Source of the DNA: a virus
IMG/VR virus record: IMGVR_UViG_3300025151_000023
Span: 21,743-85,742 of that record
DNA length: 64,000 nt
Strand: one strand, 5' to 3'
The notes below the pieces were generated by a model. The model saw only the letters and a program-made list of their open reading frames with translations, had not been told where the DNA came from and did no database searches. A program made the translations under genes and the position numbers. Positions 1 through 8,873 of this stretch are shown in pieces; within the stretch, counting starts at the first letter, position 1, and each line of letters opens with the position of its first letter.

Positions 1-1019
1 AAACGCCCAATGTATTTTATTCTAGACGGTTTTGTAACCAAATGTGTTTGCTCTTCTCTGTAATTTTTGTATTCTACCCAATCAACCATTTGCATAATTT
101 CAATTTGTAACTGTGCTAACAATCCTTTTTCTTGCAGTTCAACAGCAGATACTTTGTTAATAACATCACCTAACGAAACGTGTAATGATTTGAATTCATA
201 ATCTTTTTTAGGCACAGTGCCAGTTAGTCCCCAGCGTATTGGCACAAACCCATATACATTTGTCAGCAGTCGTTTCAATACATCTGCCTTTGCCATGTGT
301 ACTTCATCTACAATTACACATATAACGTCACGTTTGAATTCTTCTATTAGATCATCCTCGCCATTTTGTCTTTTCTTCTCCAGTATGTTTAAAGATTGCC
401 ATGTTGCAATAGTATGTGTATGCCCTACTTCTTTTTTATCACCAAAGTATACACCAACATCTAAACCCATGTTTACATAATCTTCTAAAGTTTGTGTGAC
501 CAATGACTTGTTTGGTACAATAATAATACTTCTTCCATATGGTTCAATGAGTTTGCTCAACGCCGCAGTAATAATTGTTTTACCTGCCGCAGTGGCTACT
601 TCCTGTAAGCACTGTGGATTATCTAAAAAATTATTAATTACTTCAACTTGATGTTCACGTAATTGTATTGGTTCGCCTGCATTATTATGACCTTCTGGCC
701 ACTTTACATGTGCAAAGCTATCTGTTGTTACTTTGTCAAAATGTAATTCATAATGTTTTCTTTGATCAGCTAGATCAAATGTGTAGTTGTATTGTTCAAG
801 TAATGGTATTATTTCATCTAGTAAATTCACATAAGTCAATCCACCTTGTGAAAAGAAAGATACAGTGCCATCCCATCTGCCTAGTCTAACTGCTGGCATA
901 AAGCGTGCGCCTGGAATTTCATATTTGAATTTGTTTGTAAGTTTTCTTCTTGTGACTAGATCAAGTCCTTCTAGTTTTACGTTAACTTCGTCTTTGATTA
1001 TTATATTACAGTGTGGCAC
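1..1019 (-). CDS. uvsW: UvsW-like DExH helicase, 3' end outside window
   Basis: Superfamily 2 helicase related to T4 UvsW, which remodels recombination intermediates and stalled forks. The N-terminal part (about residues 1-140) resembles the small UvsW accessory domain (GRWDGT near residue 45). Walker A is EVATAAGKT near residue 145, the DExH box is VDEVH near 236 and motif III is LTGT near 264. The ORF continues past base 1, so the C-terminal RecA-like domain is missing. No ATG fits; GTG at 1019 is the likely start because the frame has a TGA seven codons upstream. It lies just after a 50-codon gene. Identity is confident, the start less so. Confidence 0.85.
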   Translation of the reverse strand, partial: MPHCNIIIKDEVNVKLEGLDLVTRRKLTNKFKYEIPGARFMPAVRLGRWDGTVSFFSQGGLTYVNLLDEIIPLLEQYNYTFDLADQRKHYELHFDKVTTDSFAHVKWPEGHNNAGEPIQLREHQVEVINNFLDNPQCLQEVATAAGKTIITAALSKLIEPYGRSIIIVPNKSLVTQTLEDYVNMGLDVGVYFGDKKEVGHTHTIATWQSLNILEKKRQNGEDDLIEEFKRDVICVIVDEVHMAKADVLKRLLTNVYGFVPIRWGLTGTVPKKDYEFKSLHVSLGDVINKVSAVELQEKGLLAQLQIEIMQMVDWVEYKNYREEQTHLVTKPSRIKYIGR

Positions 1020-1034
1020 AGTAGTAATATAGCA

Positions 1035-1187
1035 TCATTTATTTTTAGTTGCGACAAGTTTTTCTTTTACAGATTGCCAAAACTGCTGAGCCCATTTTGT
1101 CTCAGCAGTTAAGATTATTTTTTCTACGTTTGATAAACGCAATTTATATAAAAAATTATTATACAGCGATTGCTTCTTCGTTTTCAT
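1035..1187 (-). CDS. Small basic protein, 50 aa, overlaps upstream gene
   Basis: ATG at 1187 gives 50 codons ending in TGA at 1035, in another frame from the preceding gene, which it overlaps by 29 nt. The product begins MKTKKQSLYN and ends EKLVATKNK; it is Lys-rich with a tryptophan-containing amphipathic stretch (TAETKWAQQFWQ). It fills the only gap between the 118-aa gene and uvsW, so translational coupling is likely. T4 has a small gene, uvsW.1, near uvsW, but I see no clear likeness. Function unknown. Confidence 0.5.
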   Translation of the reverse strand: MKTKKQSLYNNFLYKLRLSNVEKIILTAETKWAQQFWQSVKEKLVATKNK

Positions 1188-1515
1188 TCATAGATTCTTC
1201 TTCATCAGCTTGGCTGGAATCTACAGCATTTAGTGGTTCAGGTTGTGCAGATTGAATCTCACTTGTAATTGCCATGGTTGTTTTTGTAGCAATCCCAGTG
1301 AATCTTGTAACAGTACCATCAGCTAAAATTTTAAATGAGCCTGCTGTTCTACCTTCACCAGTTTCGCTTAGTTTATGCACTACACCGTTAATAGTGCCAT
1401 CCATTGTAGACCTACCTACAATGTACATGTAAGTTCCAGACTTACCTTTGTAAGTTGTACCTTCGTGACATAAAGTTTCTTGTATTTTGTTTAAGACTAA
1501 TTGTGCGTTTGTCAT
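1159..1515 (-). CDS. Hypothetical protein, 118 aa
   Basis: Not recognised. The middle (residues 25-85) is rich in Gly, Thr and beta-prone residues, with a repeating 'GT..GVV / GT..RFTG' pattern suggesting a small beta domain. The last 35 residues are acidic and probably disordered (DEEESMNENEE). It is the first gene after a strong sigma70-type promoter at 1549-1577 and heads the uvsW operon, so early or middle expression is inferred. Confidence 0.6.
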   Translation of the reverse strand: MTNAQLVLNKIQETLCHEGTTYKGKSGTYMYIVGRSTMDGTINGVVHKLSETGEGRTAGSFKILADGTVTRFTGIATKTTMAITSEIQSAQPEPLNAVDSSQADEEESMNENEEAIAV

Positions 1516-1548
1516 ATATTATACCTTTGTTTATAGTTTATACATTAC

Positions 1549-1577
1549 ATTATATGGTATAACCGTAATTACGTCAA
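1549..1577 (-). promoter_or_regulatory. sigma70-type promoter for the uvsW operon
   Basis: On the minus strand TTGACG (1577-1572) is followed after 17 nt by TATAAT (1554-1549), about 34 nt before the ATG at 1515. Host-type early promoter. Confidence 0.75.
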
Positions 1578-1619
1578 CCACCAAAAAACCGCAATTTATA
1601 AGGATTTTTTGATATAGTA

Positions 1620-2015
1620 TTAGTTTTTTTTAGCTTTTTCTTCTGAAATACTTTGTTGTATTGTGTCTAAAAACCATGGATTATCTCTCAACACAGTCAT
1701 CATCCAATTGGTCATTGAGTTTACTGCTTGTTCTTCGTTATCATCATCATGTAAAGGACCGCCTTGTGCATTCAATGATGAATGATAAACTATAGCATGG
1801 ATCACTTCATGTAATAAAGTATTAGCTAGATCTAATCCTTTGGCTTCTTCTTGTATTTCAATTTTGTTTTCTCTAGCAACATACTGTCCCCAATAGTCTG
1901 AATTATTTTTAATAAACGATGTTTTTACACGTTCTATTTTTACATCCTTCCAACCTATTTTTATAGAGTTTGGAAGTTGTTCATTAAGTGTTTTTTTAAC
2001 CATTTTCTTTTTCAT
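1620..2015 (-). CDS. Zincin-like metallopeptidase (HExxH)
   Basis: Small protein with a clear zinc-peptidase helix LLHEVIHAIVY: H69, E70 and H73. E94 or E95 further on could be the third ligand. The length (131 aa) and the single domain fit the compact phage zincins related to SprT or ImmA/IrrE-type peptidases. The substrate is unknown. The start overlaps the upstream gene by 20 nt; M5 is an alternative. The C-terminal 20 residues are charged (SEEKAKKN). The HExxH motif is seen; peptidase activity is inferred. Confidence 0.65.
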   Translation of the reverse strand: MKKKMVKKTLNEQLPNSIKIGWKDVKIERVKTSFIKNNSDYWGQYVARENKIEIQEEAKGLDLANTLLHEVIHAIVYHSSLNAQGGPLHDDDNEEQAVNSMTNWMMTVLRDNPWFLDTIQQSISEEKAKKN

Positions 2016-2679
2016 CTATGATAGTATTCAATTCATTATATGTTATGGACTTGCAGTTGTCAAGTTCGAAAAATGCTTTTGGTAAATTACCGTCTACAAA
2101 TCTAAAACTAATTGATTGATTTTTTTGCATAAAAGTATAGATCTGTTTAGCCCATACTGTTTGGTGCACTATGGTATCGCTTGTTGCGTACCCATTGGTA
2201 TCTTTGTAGATGTTGAAATTAGGACCATCCTCTGCACAATCAAAACCAAAACAGATTAAATCAGTGTGTCCATCTTGAACTGCAATACTCATGCAAGTTG
2301 TGCCTGTGCCTAACATTTGGTTGTTTGGTATCAAATGGCTTGTGCCTCCGTATCGACTCATACACAAATGGTTAGTGTAGACAATATTTTTTTGATCATA
2401 TTCTGCTTCGACAACTTCCTGATACATTTTCCTGTCGACAATCACTAAAAAGTCAGGAGTGTAATCTCTATACAACGCATTGCACCCGTATGTATCTTGT
2501 GGTAGTTTGTATAGATCAAAACCTATGCGTGATGGCCCGTTGCCTATTATAAATGCAGATTTACCTGCAGGATCATTAAACACAGTTCTTGGCATCCATT
2601 GGCGCTCATAATGTTTTTTGCCTTGTTTGATCAAAATGTTTGTAATTATTTCTTCGCCTTTGTACTCACTTAATGCCAT
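1996..2679 (-). CDS. DUF115/sialyltransferase-like protein
   Basis: Contains the nucleotide-binding-like motif AFIIGNGPSR (residues 42-51) followed by CNALYRDYTPDFLVIVDR. This arrangement occurs in DUF115/MptE-like proteins and CstII-type (GT42) sialyltransferase relatives. The final third (GFDCAEDG..) matches the second half of that fold. A paralog lies at 54002-54886 in the head operon with the same IANGESR motif. Probably transfers a sugar or modifies a glycan on the host surface or virion; the substrate cannot be told. Confidence 0.55.
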   Translation of the reverse strand: MALSEYKGEEIITNILIKQGKKHYERQWMPRTVFNDPAGKSAFIIGNGPSRIGFDLYKLPQDTYGCNALYRDYTPDFLVIVDRKMYQEVVEAEYDQKNIVYTNHLCMSRYGGTSHLIPNNQMLGTGTTCMSIAVQDGHTDLICFGFDCAEDGPNFNIYKDTNGYATSDTIVHQTVWAKQIYTFMQKNQSISFRFVDGNLPKAFFELDNCKSITYNELNTIIDEKENG

Positions 2680-2697
2680 ACTATTACTTTACTACTT

Positions 2698-3402
2698 TTA
2701 CTGCCAGTTGTCTATAATCAATGGATCTTTTTCAACTTCGGCTGGATTTGGTTTTCCGTGCATTACAATTACTGCACATTCGTCTGGTAAGCCATGCTTC
2801 ACTTTGTTAAATTTTTTTTCTACAAATTTATCATGTGGAGAACGCTTTTTCTCTCCTGGCTCTAGACCTATTTCCCATTTGTAAGACATTACCCAGTCAC
2901 GTGGCCATATAGGAGATTGGCGATAAATTGAAGTCATGTAGTCTTGATCGCCTCGAAACTGGCTTATTATTTTTTTTGGGTCGTTCACAAATTTTTTCCA
3001 CACATGAACTTCTTGTCCTGCATTAAATTTCATTACAGACGAATTACGCACATGGTAATTTGGAATTCGGCATCTGTTAAAGTCTTGTATTATAACAAAT
3101 GCATCGCCTTCGAAATCCCACAAATGGTCAATGTTTCTAATTACAACAATGTCTAAGTCCATAAACAACACTCTGCCTTTTAGACCTATATCATCTCTAA
3201 ACATATGAATTTTATTCCACCATGTTGGAAAAAGAGGTTCTACAACAATTTGATTGATTTCTGGACGCCAATCTTTTTTAGAATCTGTAATTACATTAAA
3301 CGTGATGTCATTTGAGTGCCTAGTAACCATGTTGTACAGTTTGTCAACATACATTGTACCGTACTTGTTACCTGTGCAAACACAAACGAAAGACTTAATC
3401 AT
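2698..3402 (-). CDS. GT8-like glycosyltransferase
   Basis: GT-A type fold: an N-terminal beta strand MIKSFVCVCTGNKYG, the metal-binding DxD motif in MDLDIVV (D82 and D84), an acceptor-side GDQDYM (151-156) and a C-terminal HGKPNP (H215) that would complete the metal site. These landmarks match GT8-like transferases using nucleotide sugars. The stop overlaps nothing downstream, but the start overlaps the upstream oxygenase-like gene by 4 nt, so both are in one operon. Confidence 0.7.
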   Translation of the reverse strand: MIKSFVCVCTGNKYGTMYVDKLYNMVTRHSNDITFNVITDSKKDWRPEINQIVVEPLFPTWWNKIHMFRDDIGLKGRVLFMDLDIVVIRNIDHLWDFEGDAFVIIQDFNRCRIPNYHVRNSSVMKFNAGQEVHVWKKFVNDPKKIISQFRGDQDYMTSIYRQSPIWPRDWVMSYKWEIGLEPGEKKRSPHDKFVEKKFNKVKHGLPDECAVIVMHGKPNPAEVEKDPLIIDNWQ

Positions 3403-3926
3403 TTAATTTCCATGTATCCAATACTAATTCTGTTTGTGTAACTACCAACACTATGCCAAAATGGATTTTGCTTTGATGTTGAAAATTTTCTGATTGTTAC
3501 TCCTTTTCTTTCTGGCTCAGTAATTATATTTTTATTTTCAGCATCGTAATATCTAAAAAAACTTTTTCCGTCTTCGGGAGACCAAACAAAATATGTTCTT
3601 TCACCTTCTAAGTCAGCGTTTGTGTGCCAGCCGCAATAACTTCCTGGCGGATACCAAAAAAATCCAGTACATCTATAATTTGGGCCAAGCTCTTCGTCAA
3701 ATTTAGTTAATGCTTTATTATTAGATTTGTTTAAAAATATTCTGTTGTCGTTGTTAGGCAGTTCTACTGCTACATTCACGTTACTTTTCATTGCTAAGGC
3801 TAAACTAGACTGTGACAGTTTTTCCTCTATCGAAGTGTCTGTAAAATTAAAAGTGCTTTTGGTCATTGCTGGTTTTACTTCTTCTAGAATTGCTTGTATG
3901 TGTTTGTGTATTAAATCTTCATTCAT
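3399..3926 (-). CDS. Putative 2OG-Fe(II) oxygenase-like protein
   Basis: 175 aa. The core GFFWYPPGSYCGWHTNAD (88-105) followed by FWHSVGSYTNRISIGY (157-171) resembles the double-stranded beta-helix of 2-oxoglutarate/iron oxygenases: H101 and H158 as iron ligands and R166 for 2OG. The usual acidic residue of HxD is Asn here (H-T-N), with an Asp two residues later, so activity is uncertain. It lies in a 4-nt-overlap chain between two sugar-transfer genes, suggesting hydroxylation of a sugar or small substrate. A clearer relative is at 17412-18020. Confidence 0.45.
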   Translation of the reverse strand: MNEDLIHKHIQAILEEVKPAMTKSTFNFTDTSIEEKLSQSSLALAMKSNVNVAVELPNNDNRIFLNKSNNKALTKFDEELGPNYRCTGFFWYPPGSYCGWHTNADLEGERTYFVWSPEDGKSFFRYYDAENKNIITEPERKGVTIRKFSTSKQNPFWHSVGSYTNRISIGYMEIK

Positions 3927-4768
3927 ATTGCCTCTTTTAATCTACGCCATGGAAGGCCTTGTTCTATTTCGTCAACGAACCATTCACAATAACTTATCTT
4001 TTTAAGCCATTCAGTTCTATCAGGTGTGACTGGATTTTCTATGTCACCTCCTATCGTATTGCCAACATATCTACATAACGAACTGTTGTCAACAAATACA
4101 GGCACACCTTCTAGCACCGATTCTATTGCTGGATTTGAATTATAATTTACAACTGCATGTGCATCTTGCAAAAGTTTTTTAAAGTCAACTTCGTCAACAT
4201 TACCTGTAGGTTTTGGCGTTGATATATGCACGTCTTTATATTTTTTAGTTAATGGTTGTGCATTAATTTTATGCCTGGGGTGTATTCTTATAAAAACTTT
4301 TCTATTGCTTTGAGATCGTATCCATTGTAGTTGTTTATCTACCCATTCAATCATGTTGCCACCATGCCATGCCGCTGAGTTTGTATTTTGTGTGCAAATT
4401 ATAATGTGGGTGCCAGACCTCCATGGTTTAGGATTTAAATTAAATTTTTTTATTCTGGCATCATCAACATCATCATTTGCAAAGTTGGCTTCTGCATTGA
4501 TACCACCCAATCCAATACGCCAAGATTGATTTCTCAATAGTCCACCTACTTCTATAATTAATAGTTTTGTTTTAGGTTTGTAATATTGATATATTGGTTT
4601 CCGTCCATACATGTTCAACAGCACAGACCACATAACAACAACATCAGCATTTGGTCTGTCTGTGTTAAGACAGATATCATAATCTTCACCTTGGAGAGAT
4701 TTGATAAATGCTTTCATTACAGGTTTGCCTGCTATAGCACATGTGTCTGGAAATAATGCAATCTTCAT
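3923..4768 (-). CDS. GT-B/KpsS-like glycosyltransferase paralog 1
   Basis: 281 aa. The second half carries HPRHK (163-167) and NSNPAIESVLEGVPVFV (210-226), the nucleotide-sugar-binding end typical of GT-B or capsule-export (KpsS-like) transferases. The C-terminal tail PVTPDRTEWLKKISYCEWFVDEI recurs almost unchanged in the paralog at 7015-7998 and in looser form at 13497 and 14272. No membrane segment. Overlaps neighbours by 4 nt on both sides. Confidence 0.6.
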   Translation of the reverse strand: MKIALFPDTCAIAGKPVMKAFIKSLQGEDYDICLNTDRPNADVVVMWSVLLNMYGRKPIYQYYKPKTKLLIIEVGGLLRNQSWRIGLGGINAEANFANDDVDDARIKKFNLNPKPWRSGTHIIICTQNTNSAAWHGGNMIEWVDKQLQWIRSQSNRKVFIRIHPRHKINAQPLTKKYKDVHISTPKPTGNVDEVDFKKLLQDAHAVVNYNSNPAIESVLEGVPVFVDNSSLCRYVGNTIGGDIENPVTPDRTEWLKKISYCEWFVDEIEQGLPWRRLKEAI

Positions 4769-5394
4769 TTAATAAAATTATACAGTCTTTCTGCAATGAT
4801 TTCATGACCTTTTTTATTAGGATGGTATTTGTTTGGATAAATGTATTGATTGTTTTGAAATTTTTGTAGTTCGGCTGTTTGATCATTTACATTACCACCT
4901 AACATTTCTATTGCATTAGAGTCAACAAATTTTGTATGATCAATACCAGAGTAACTAAATTTTATTTTAGTCCATCCTTCTAAATAGACATCTGTCAGAT
5001 TATGTTTCTGACACATTCTCTGCAGAGCAAGTATAGTCATGTTTGCTTTGTGGTGATCCATCTCGTCTGATTGTAATTCTGCAAAATATAATTTTTTTAG
5101 ATAGTCATTTTTAGAGCCTGTTGGACGTATCACTTTGAATTCATTATTTTTATAGTACAATTGACGTGTTGGATTGGTTATAAAAAATACACAAACACAG
5201 TCATTATATTTTTTAGTTTTAATAAACTTGTCTAATTGTATTACTAAAGAGTCTATTGCTGTGCCTTCATGACTCATATTGTAATAATCCTCTGTACCTA
5301 ACATAGCGTGTAAAATATCGCCAAAAGGCTTTTCGCCTTTGTTGAGTTCAGCACCGTACGGCCAACTGTCACCAAATACTGCTAACGTTTTCAT
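4765..5394 (-). CDS. SGNH/GDSL-family hydrolase
   Basis: Block I is VFGDSWPYG with S10 as nucleophile, and the C-terminal block is HPNKKGH with H191. The 209-aa length is usual for SGNH esterases/acetylesterases, which remove or transfer acyl groups on sugars. No signal peptide, so it would act in the cytoplasm. A divergent second copy is at 12680-13507, again beside a GT-B gene. Confidence 0.65.
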   Translation of the reverse strand: MKTLAVFGDSWPYGAELNKGEKPFGDILHAMLGTEDYYNMSHEGTAIDSLVIQLDKFIKTKKYNDCVCVFFITNPTRQLYYKNNEFKVIRPTGSKNDYLKKLYFAELQSDEMDHHKANMTILALQRMCQKHNLTDVYLEGWTKIKFSYSGIDHTKFVDSNAIEMLGGNVNDQTAELQKFQNNQYIYPNKYHPNKKGHEIIAERLYNFIK

Positions 5395-5744
5395 TTTGTA
5401 CTCTTCACGTGGACCACAGACTTGCCACTGATATTAAAATACTTAAAACGTAAATTTGGTTTGACTAATAATTGTTTTTTATTTTCTCTAGACAGTTCTA
5501 TGGTGTTGTTTAAAACTGTAAATTCACACACTCCGAACATACACGTTACAAGTCTCCAGCTTGCATCTGAATTTTCTCTTCTAACTTTGTGTGGCTTGTT
5601 GTAATCATAATATTCATTAATGAACGTAAGTGGTTGGACTTTTTTATCAAACTCTTCTTTATTATATGTGAAGGTAACGTCATTTTTGACATGCTCAATG
5701 ACGTATAAATTATTTTTTAATACTTCAACAACGTTAGTGATCAT
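5391..5744 (-). CDS. Hypothetical protein, possible cupin
   Basis: 117 aa, largely beta-strand in appearance. The stretch WRLVTCMFGVCEFTVLNN followed by a charged turn and LLVKPNLRFKYFNIS recalls a small cupin such as sugar 3,4-ketoisomerases (FdtA/QdtA), but the usual histidines are not evident. Overlaps both neighbours. Function not assigned. Confidence 0.45.
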   Translation of the reverse strand: MITNVVEVLKNNLYVIEHVKNDVTFTYNKEEFDKKVQPLTFINEYYDYNKPHKVRRENSDASWRLVTCMFGVCEFTVLNNTIELSRENKKQLLVKPNLRFKYFNISGKSVVHVKSTK

Positions 5745-6378
5745 CTCTTACGTATATACAATCTCTTGTAATTTTAAACTTTCTTGTGTATCCAACGTTT
5801 TTCAACCATTGGTCAGTCGCTTGTTTTCCTTGTGCGCCTTGATTAAAAACACAGCGTTCTATAACAATTATAGGTGAACAATTATCGATTGTATTTTTAG
5901 CACCATTCATCACATTTAGTTCTGCACCTTCTACATCAATTTTAAGAACGTCTATGTCTTTGTAGTTGAATTCGTCTAGTGTTTTTAGTGTTACAGATCC
6001 ATTATTGTTAGGCACTACTCGAGTCGACCCTAAGTGTTCTGGAACGACAACTTCTAATTTGCCTTTAGTATTGCTGTCGTACAAGCCGAATTCGTGCAGT
6101 TCAATATTGTCTAGGTCAGCACAATTTTTTTTGAAACACTCTATGTTGTAACTAGCAGGTTCAAAAGCAGTGATAGTTTTAAAATATTGTGCAAAAACTT
6201 TTGACCAACGACCAACATTGCCGCCAACATCAACCATTCTTCTATATTTTGAATTGCGGTCTGCCAACAATTTAATAGTGTAATCTACTAAAGCAGTGTC
6301 ATGATTAACAACAGATGGTGCATTATGATGCAATGGTTTATCCCCATCTGGTATGTAAAATCCATCTACTAATTGCAT
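5734..6378 (-). CDS. FkbM-family methyltransferase
   Basis: SAM-dependent methyltransferase: motif I VDVGGNVG (49-56), AFEPASYN (binding acidic E in the second strand) and the FkbM hallmark VLKIDVEGAE near residue 145, then IVIERC. FkbM enzymes O-methylate sugars or polyketides; here a sugar hydroxyl is the natural guess given the context. 214 aa, complete. Confidence 0.8.
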   Translation of the reverse strand: MQLVDGFYIPDGDKPLHHNAPSVVNHDTALVDYTIKLLADRNSKYRRMVDVGGNVGRWSKVFAQYFKTITAFEPASYNIECFKKNCADLDNIELHEFGLYDSNTKGKLEVVVPEHLGSTRVVPNNNGSVTLKTLDEFNYKDIDVLKIDVEGAELNVMNGAKNTIDNCSPIIVIERCVFNQGAQGKQATDQWLKNVGYTRKFKITRDCIYVRDDH

Positions 6379-6382
6379 AATT

Positions 6383-7015
6383 TTATATATAAAACTCTTT
6401 TTCTACAGTAAGGGAATCTCTATTAGTAACCATTACTGCTCTTGGTGTAACTACCTCTATTTTTACATACTTGTCTTTCACAAACATATCAGAAGCTGTA
6501 ATGCCGTCTTCATATGCTCCTTGTATCAAACGTTTTGCGGCGTGGGGCTTTATAACATATCCGTAAGTTCCTTTCAACTGGCGTTCTCCTTTGCGGAACC
6601 AATTGAAGTCTTGCACAATTGGTGCTGTACCTAGATCTGGATCTGGTTCAATCCATCGATGATTATCTAAGTGCAATACATCTGTGAACGGTTGTAAAAA
6701 TGTATTTGATACAACTTTAGAATCATGTTCTAAAACTAATATGTTTTCGTTCAGTTCAACACATTTTTTCCAAACATTAAGATGTGAAATCATACAACCT
6801 CTCACGCCACCTTTTTTATTTTTAATTCTAAACAATTTAGGGCCTGGGTCATACATTTTTAATTTTTCTTTAGCAATGTATTCATCTGCTCTTTTAGGTG
6901 TATATCCTACAAATAGTTCTACATCTAGTCCAAAATCTTTTGCACTACTTACAGCTAATTTGCTTGCTGTTACAGTGCTTTCTATTTCGGGTAGATATAT
7001 TACAAACGATTTCAT
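6383..7015 (-). CDS. GT25 family glycosyltransferase (LPS type)
   Basis: Matches the order of GT25 motifs: GCMISHLNVWKKCVE (73-87), an acidic metal motif VLEHDSKV (94-101; usually LEDD) and GTYGYVIKPHAAKRLI, then SDMFV. GT25 enzymes add galactose or glucose to lipopolysaccharide cores. The E-H-D variant of the acidic motif is unusual but keeps two acidic residues. Stop and start abut neighbours. Confidence 0.75.
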   Translation of the reverse strand: MKSFVIYLPEIESTVTASKLAVSSAKDFGLDVELFVGYTPKRADEYIAKEKLKMYDPGPKLFRIKNKKGGVRGCMISHLNVWKKCVELNENILVLEHDSKVVSNTFLQPFTDVLHLDNHRWIEPDPDLGTAPIVQDFNWFRKGERQLKGTYGYVIKPHAAKRLIQGAYEDGITASDMFVKDKYVKIEVVTPRAVMVTNRDSLTVEKEFYI

Positions 7016-7998
7016 TACTTTAACATTTGCTCAACGTGTGGACGAAAACGTTTCCAAACCATTCCTGATTTTACTTCGTCTATAGTCCAATTGGCATATG
7101 CTAAATCGTTCAACCATTGTGTACGATCCGGAGTTGTTGGGCTTTCGATTTTGCTGAAATCTGCATTTCCTACATCCCAAGCTAGGCATAGATCTGATGT
7201 CAAAAACACAGGAATGCCATATGTTGCGGCATCAACGGCCGCTGTTGAATTATGAGTGACTACTGCCCAACAGTTTTGTAATTCTTCCAGAAACGTGAAT
7301 CTGTAATCAGCTGTAGGCCCGCCACCTTTAGTAACACTTGTTACTTCAATTTGTGGATGTTTCTTTGCCATGTCGTTAGCACATTTTATTGCGTGATTTG
7401 GATGTGGTCGCAATTTAATTTTTCGATCTGTGTGTGGTTTAAGTTTTTCAATTACTTCGTCAACCCATACATATGGGTCAGTTTTAGTTCTTGACATGGA
7501 CCAGTTGTCTATTGGTTGTGTGCATAATAAAATATGCTCACCTTTTTCTCTCCATGGCCTAGATTTTGTTTCTAAAAATTTTTCTATTTGTGCCCATCTG
7601 TCTCCTGGAGAATTTTGATTTAAAAAATTACCGTCATTCATTGGTGACCACAATCCACATCTAAAATAATGTTTTGCCCAATCAGTGGCACGATTACCCA
7701 TGCTGGTCCATATGCCACCATCAAACGAAATACACACTCCGCCGTGTTTTTCGTGGTGCTGTCTAATTTTTCTTCTGTTGCCTTTTAAAAAATCGCCTGC
7801 TGAATCTGGACCATAACCAAAATGTACAGCAACTTTTTCATGTGGCTCGCCAGCGTATTTTTCTGGGTCTCCTTTTCCTTCGATCCATATGGCTTCGTCG
7901 CCTACTGCTTTAATACCTTCAGCCCATGCTTTGATCATCTCGAATGAGGCACCTTTGCCTCTGCGTTTAACTGTGTTGCGAAAAACTTCTACTTTCAT
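7015..7998 (-). CDS. GT-B/KpsS-like glycosyltransferase paralog 2
   Basis: 327 aa, the longest of the four paralogs. N-terminal part MKVEVFRNTVKRRGKG and HFGYGPDSAGD, then RPHPNHA near residue 203 and HNSTAAVDAATYGIPVFLT near 253. The ending PTTPDRTQWLNDLAYANWTIDEV parallels the 3923-4768 copy. Probably sugar or polysaccharide transfer in the cytoplasm. Stop and start overlap by one base on both sides. Confidence 0.6.
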   Translation of the reverse strand: MKVEVFRNTVKRRGKGASFEMIKAWAEGIKAVGDEAIWIEGKGDPEKYAGEPHEKVAVHFGYGPDSAGDFLKGNRRKIRQHHEKHGGVCISFDGGIWTSMGNRATDWAKHYFRCGLWSPMNDGNFLNQNSPGDRWAQIEKFLETKSRPWREKGEHILLCTQPIDNWSMSRTKTDPYVWVDEVIEKLKPHTDRKIKLRPHPNHAIKCANDMAKKHPQIEVTSVTKGGGPTADYRFTFLEELQNCWAVVTHNSTAAVDAATYGIPVFLTSDLCLAWDVGNADFSKIESPTTPDRTQWLNDLAYANWTIDEVKSGMVWKRFRPHVEQMLK

Positions 7999-8873
7999 TA
8001 TTGTCCTTGATAATATTTGATAATGTTTTCTATGTCTAATGGTCTGTCAGTTTTAATGTATTGCTCTTGTTTACTGTAGTCAACATAATAATCGCGTTTG
8101 TCTTTGTCTTCGTCTTCAACAATTTTAACATCAATATCAATATATTTTTGTATCTCTTCGACAATGCCACGTTTAGTTACATTCAGCTGTGTTGCTCCTA
8201 CATTGAAAATTTCTTTATTAAATTTGTCAAAATTATCTACCACATAGCCTAGTACATTTGCAATGTCATTAACATGATAAAATGTTCTTTCTGCATTTGG
8301 TTGATATAATTCTATTTTGCCATGTTTTACAGCATCATGACACAGTGTGTGTATTAACAAGTCATGTCGCATTTTGAAAGACAAACCGTAAGCAGTTGCA
8401 GGACGTAAAATTGTCCAGTTGTCAATTTGTTTTACTATTTGCTCACCTTCAAGTTTTGTTTTAGCATATAGTGTTGCAGGATTACATTCTAAAGTTTCGA
8501 CACATGGTTCACTTAGTGCACCATACACACTACCAGTTGATAAGAAAATAGTTGGCTTGTTCATTGCACAAATTGCCTTTACGCCTTCTATGTTAGTTCG
8601 ATGTGTTTCTTCAGGGTGTTTATCACAGTCAATATAACCAACCTTTGCCGCCAAATGTAATATCATGTCAACATCATTAAAAATGCTTAGATCATCGCAT
8701 ACATCATATTTTTTGAACACAACATTTTTATTGTATTCTAGTGCAATGCCTAATCGTTGCTCCAATGCTGTTTGTGACGAATCTATGCACATCAACGTGT
8801 GATTTGTGTTACGCATATTATAGATAAACTGTGTGCCAATATATCCAAGTGCGCCTGTAACTAATATTTTCAT
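7998..8873 (-). CDS. NAD-dependent sugar epimerase/dehydratase (extended SDR)
   Basis: Rossmann motif TGALGYIG (6-13), SSQ after the second strand, LHLAAKVG, STGSVYG and the catalytic YAKTK (Y136, K140). Family members epimerise or dehydrate nucleotide sugars (GalE/WcaG type). I take ATG at 8873, which overlaps the upstream TGA as ATGA; a start at 8888 would add five residues. Supplies a modified NDP-sugar to the transferases around it (inferred). Confidence 0.8.
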   Translation of the reverse strand: MKILVTGALGYIGTQFIYNMRNTNHTLMCIDSSQTALEQRLGIALEYNKNVVFKKYDVCDDLSIFNDVDMILHLAAKVGYIDCDKHPEETHRTNIEGVKAICAMNKPTIFLSTGSVYGALSEPCVETLECNPATLYAKTKLEGEQIVKQIDNWTILRPATAYGLSFKMRHDLLIHTLCHDAVKHGKIELYQPNAERTFYHVNDIANVLGYVVDNFDKFNKEIFNVGATQLNVTKRGIVEEIQKYIDIDVKIVEDEDKDKRDYYVDYSKQEQYIKTDRPLDIENIIKYYQGQ

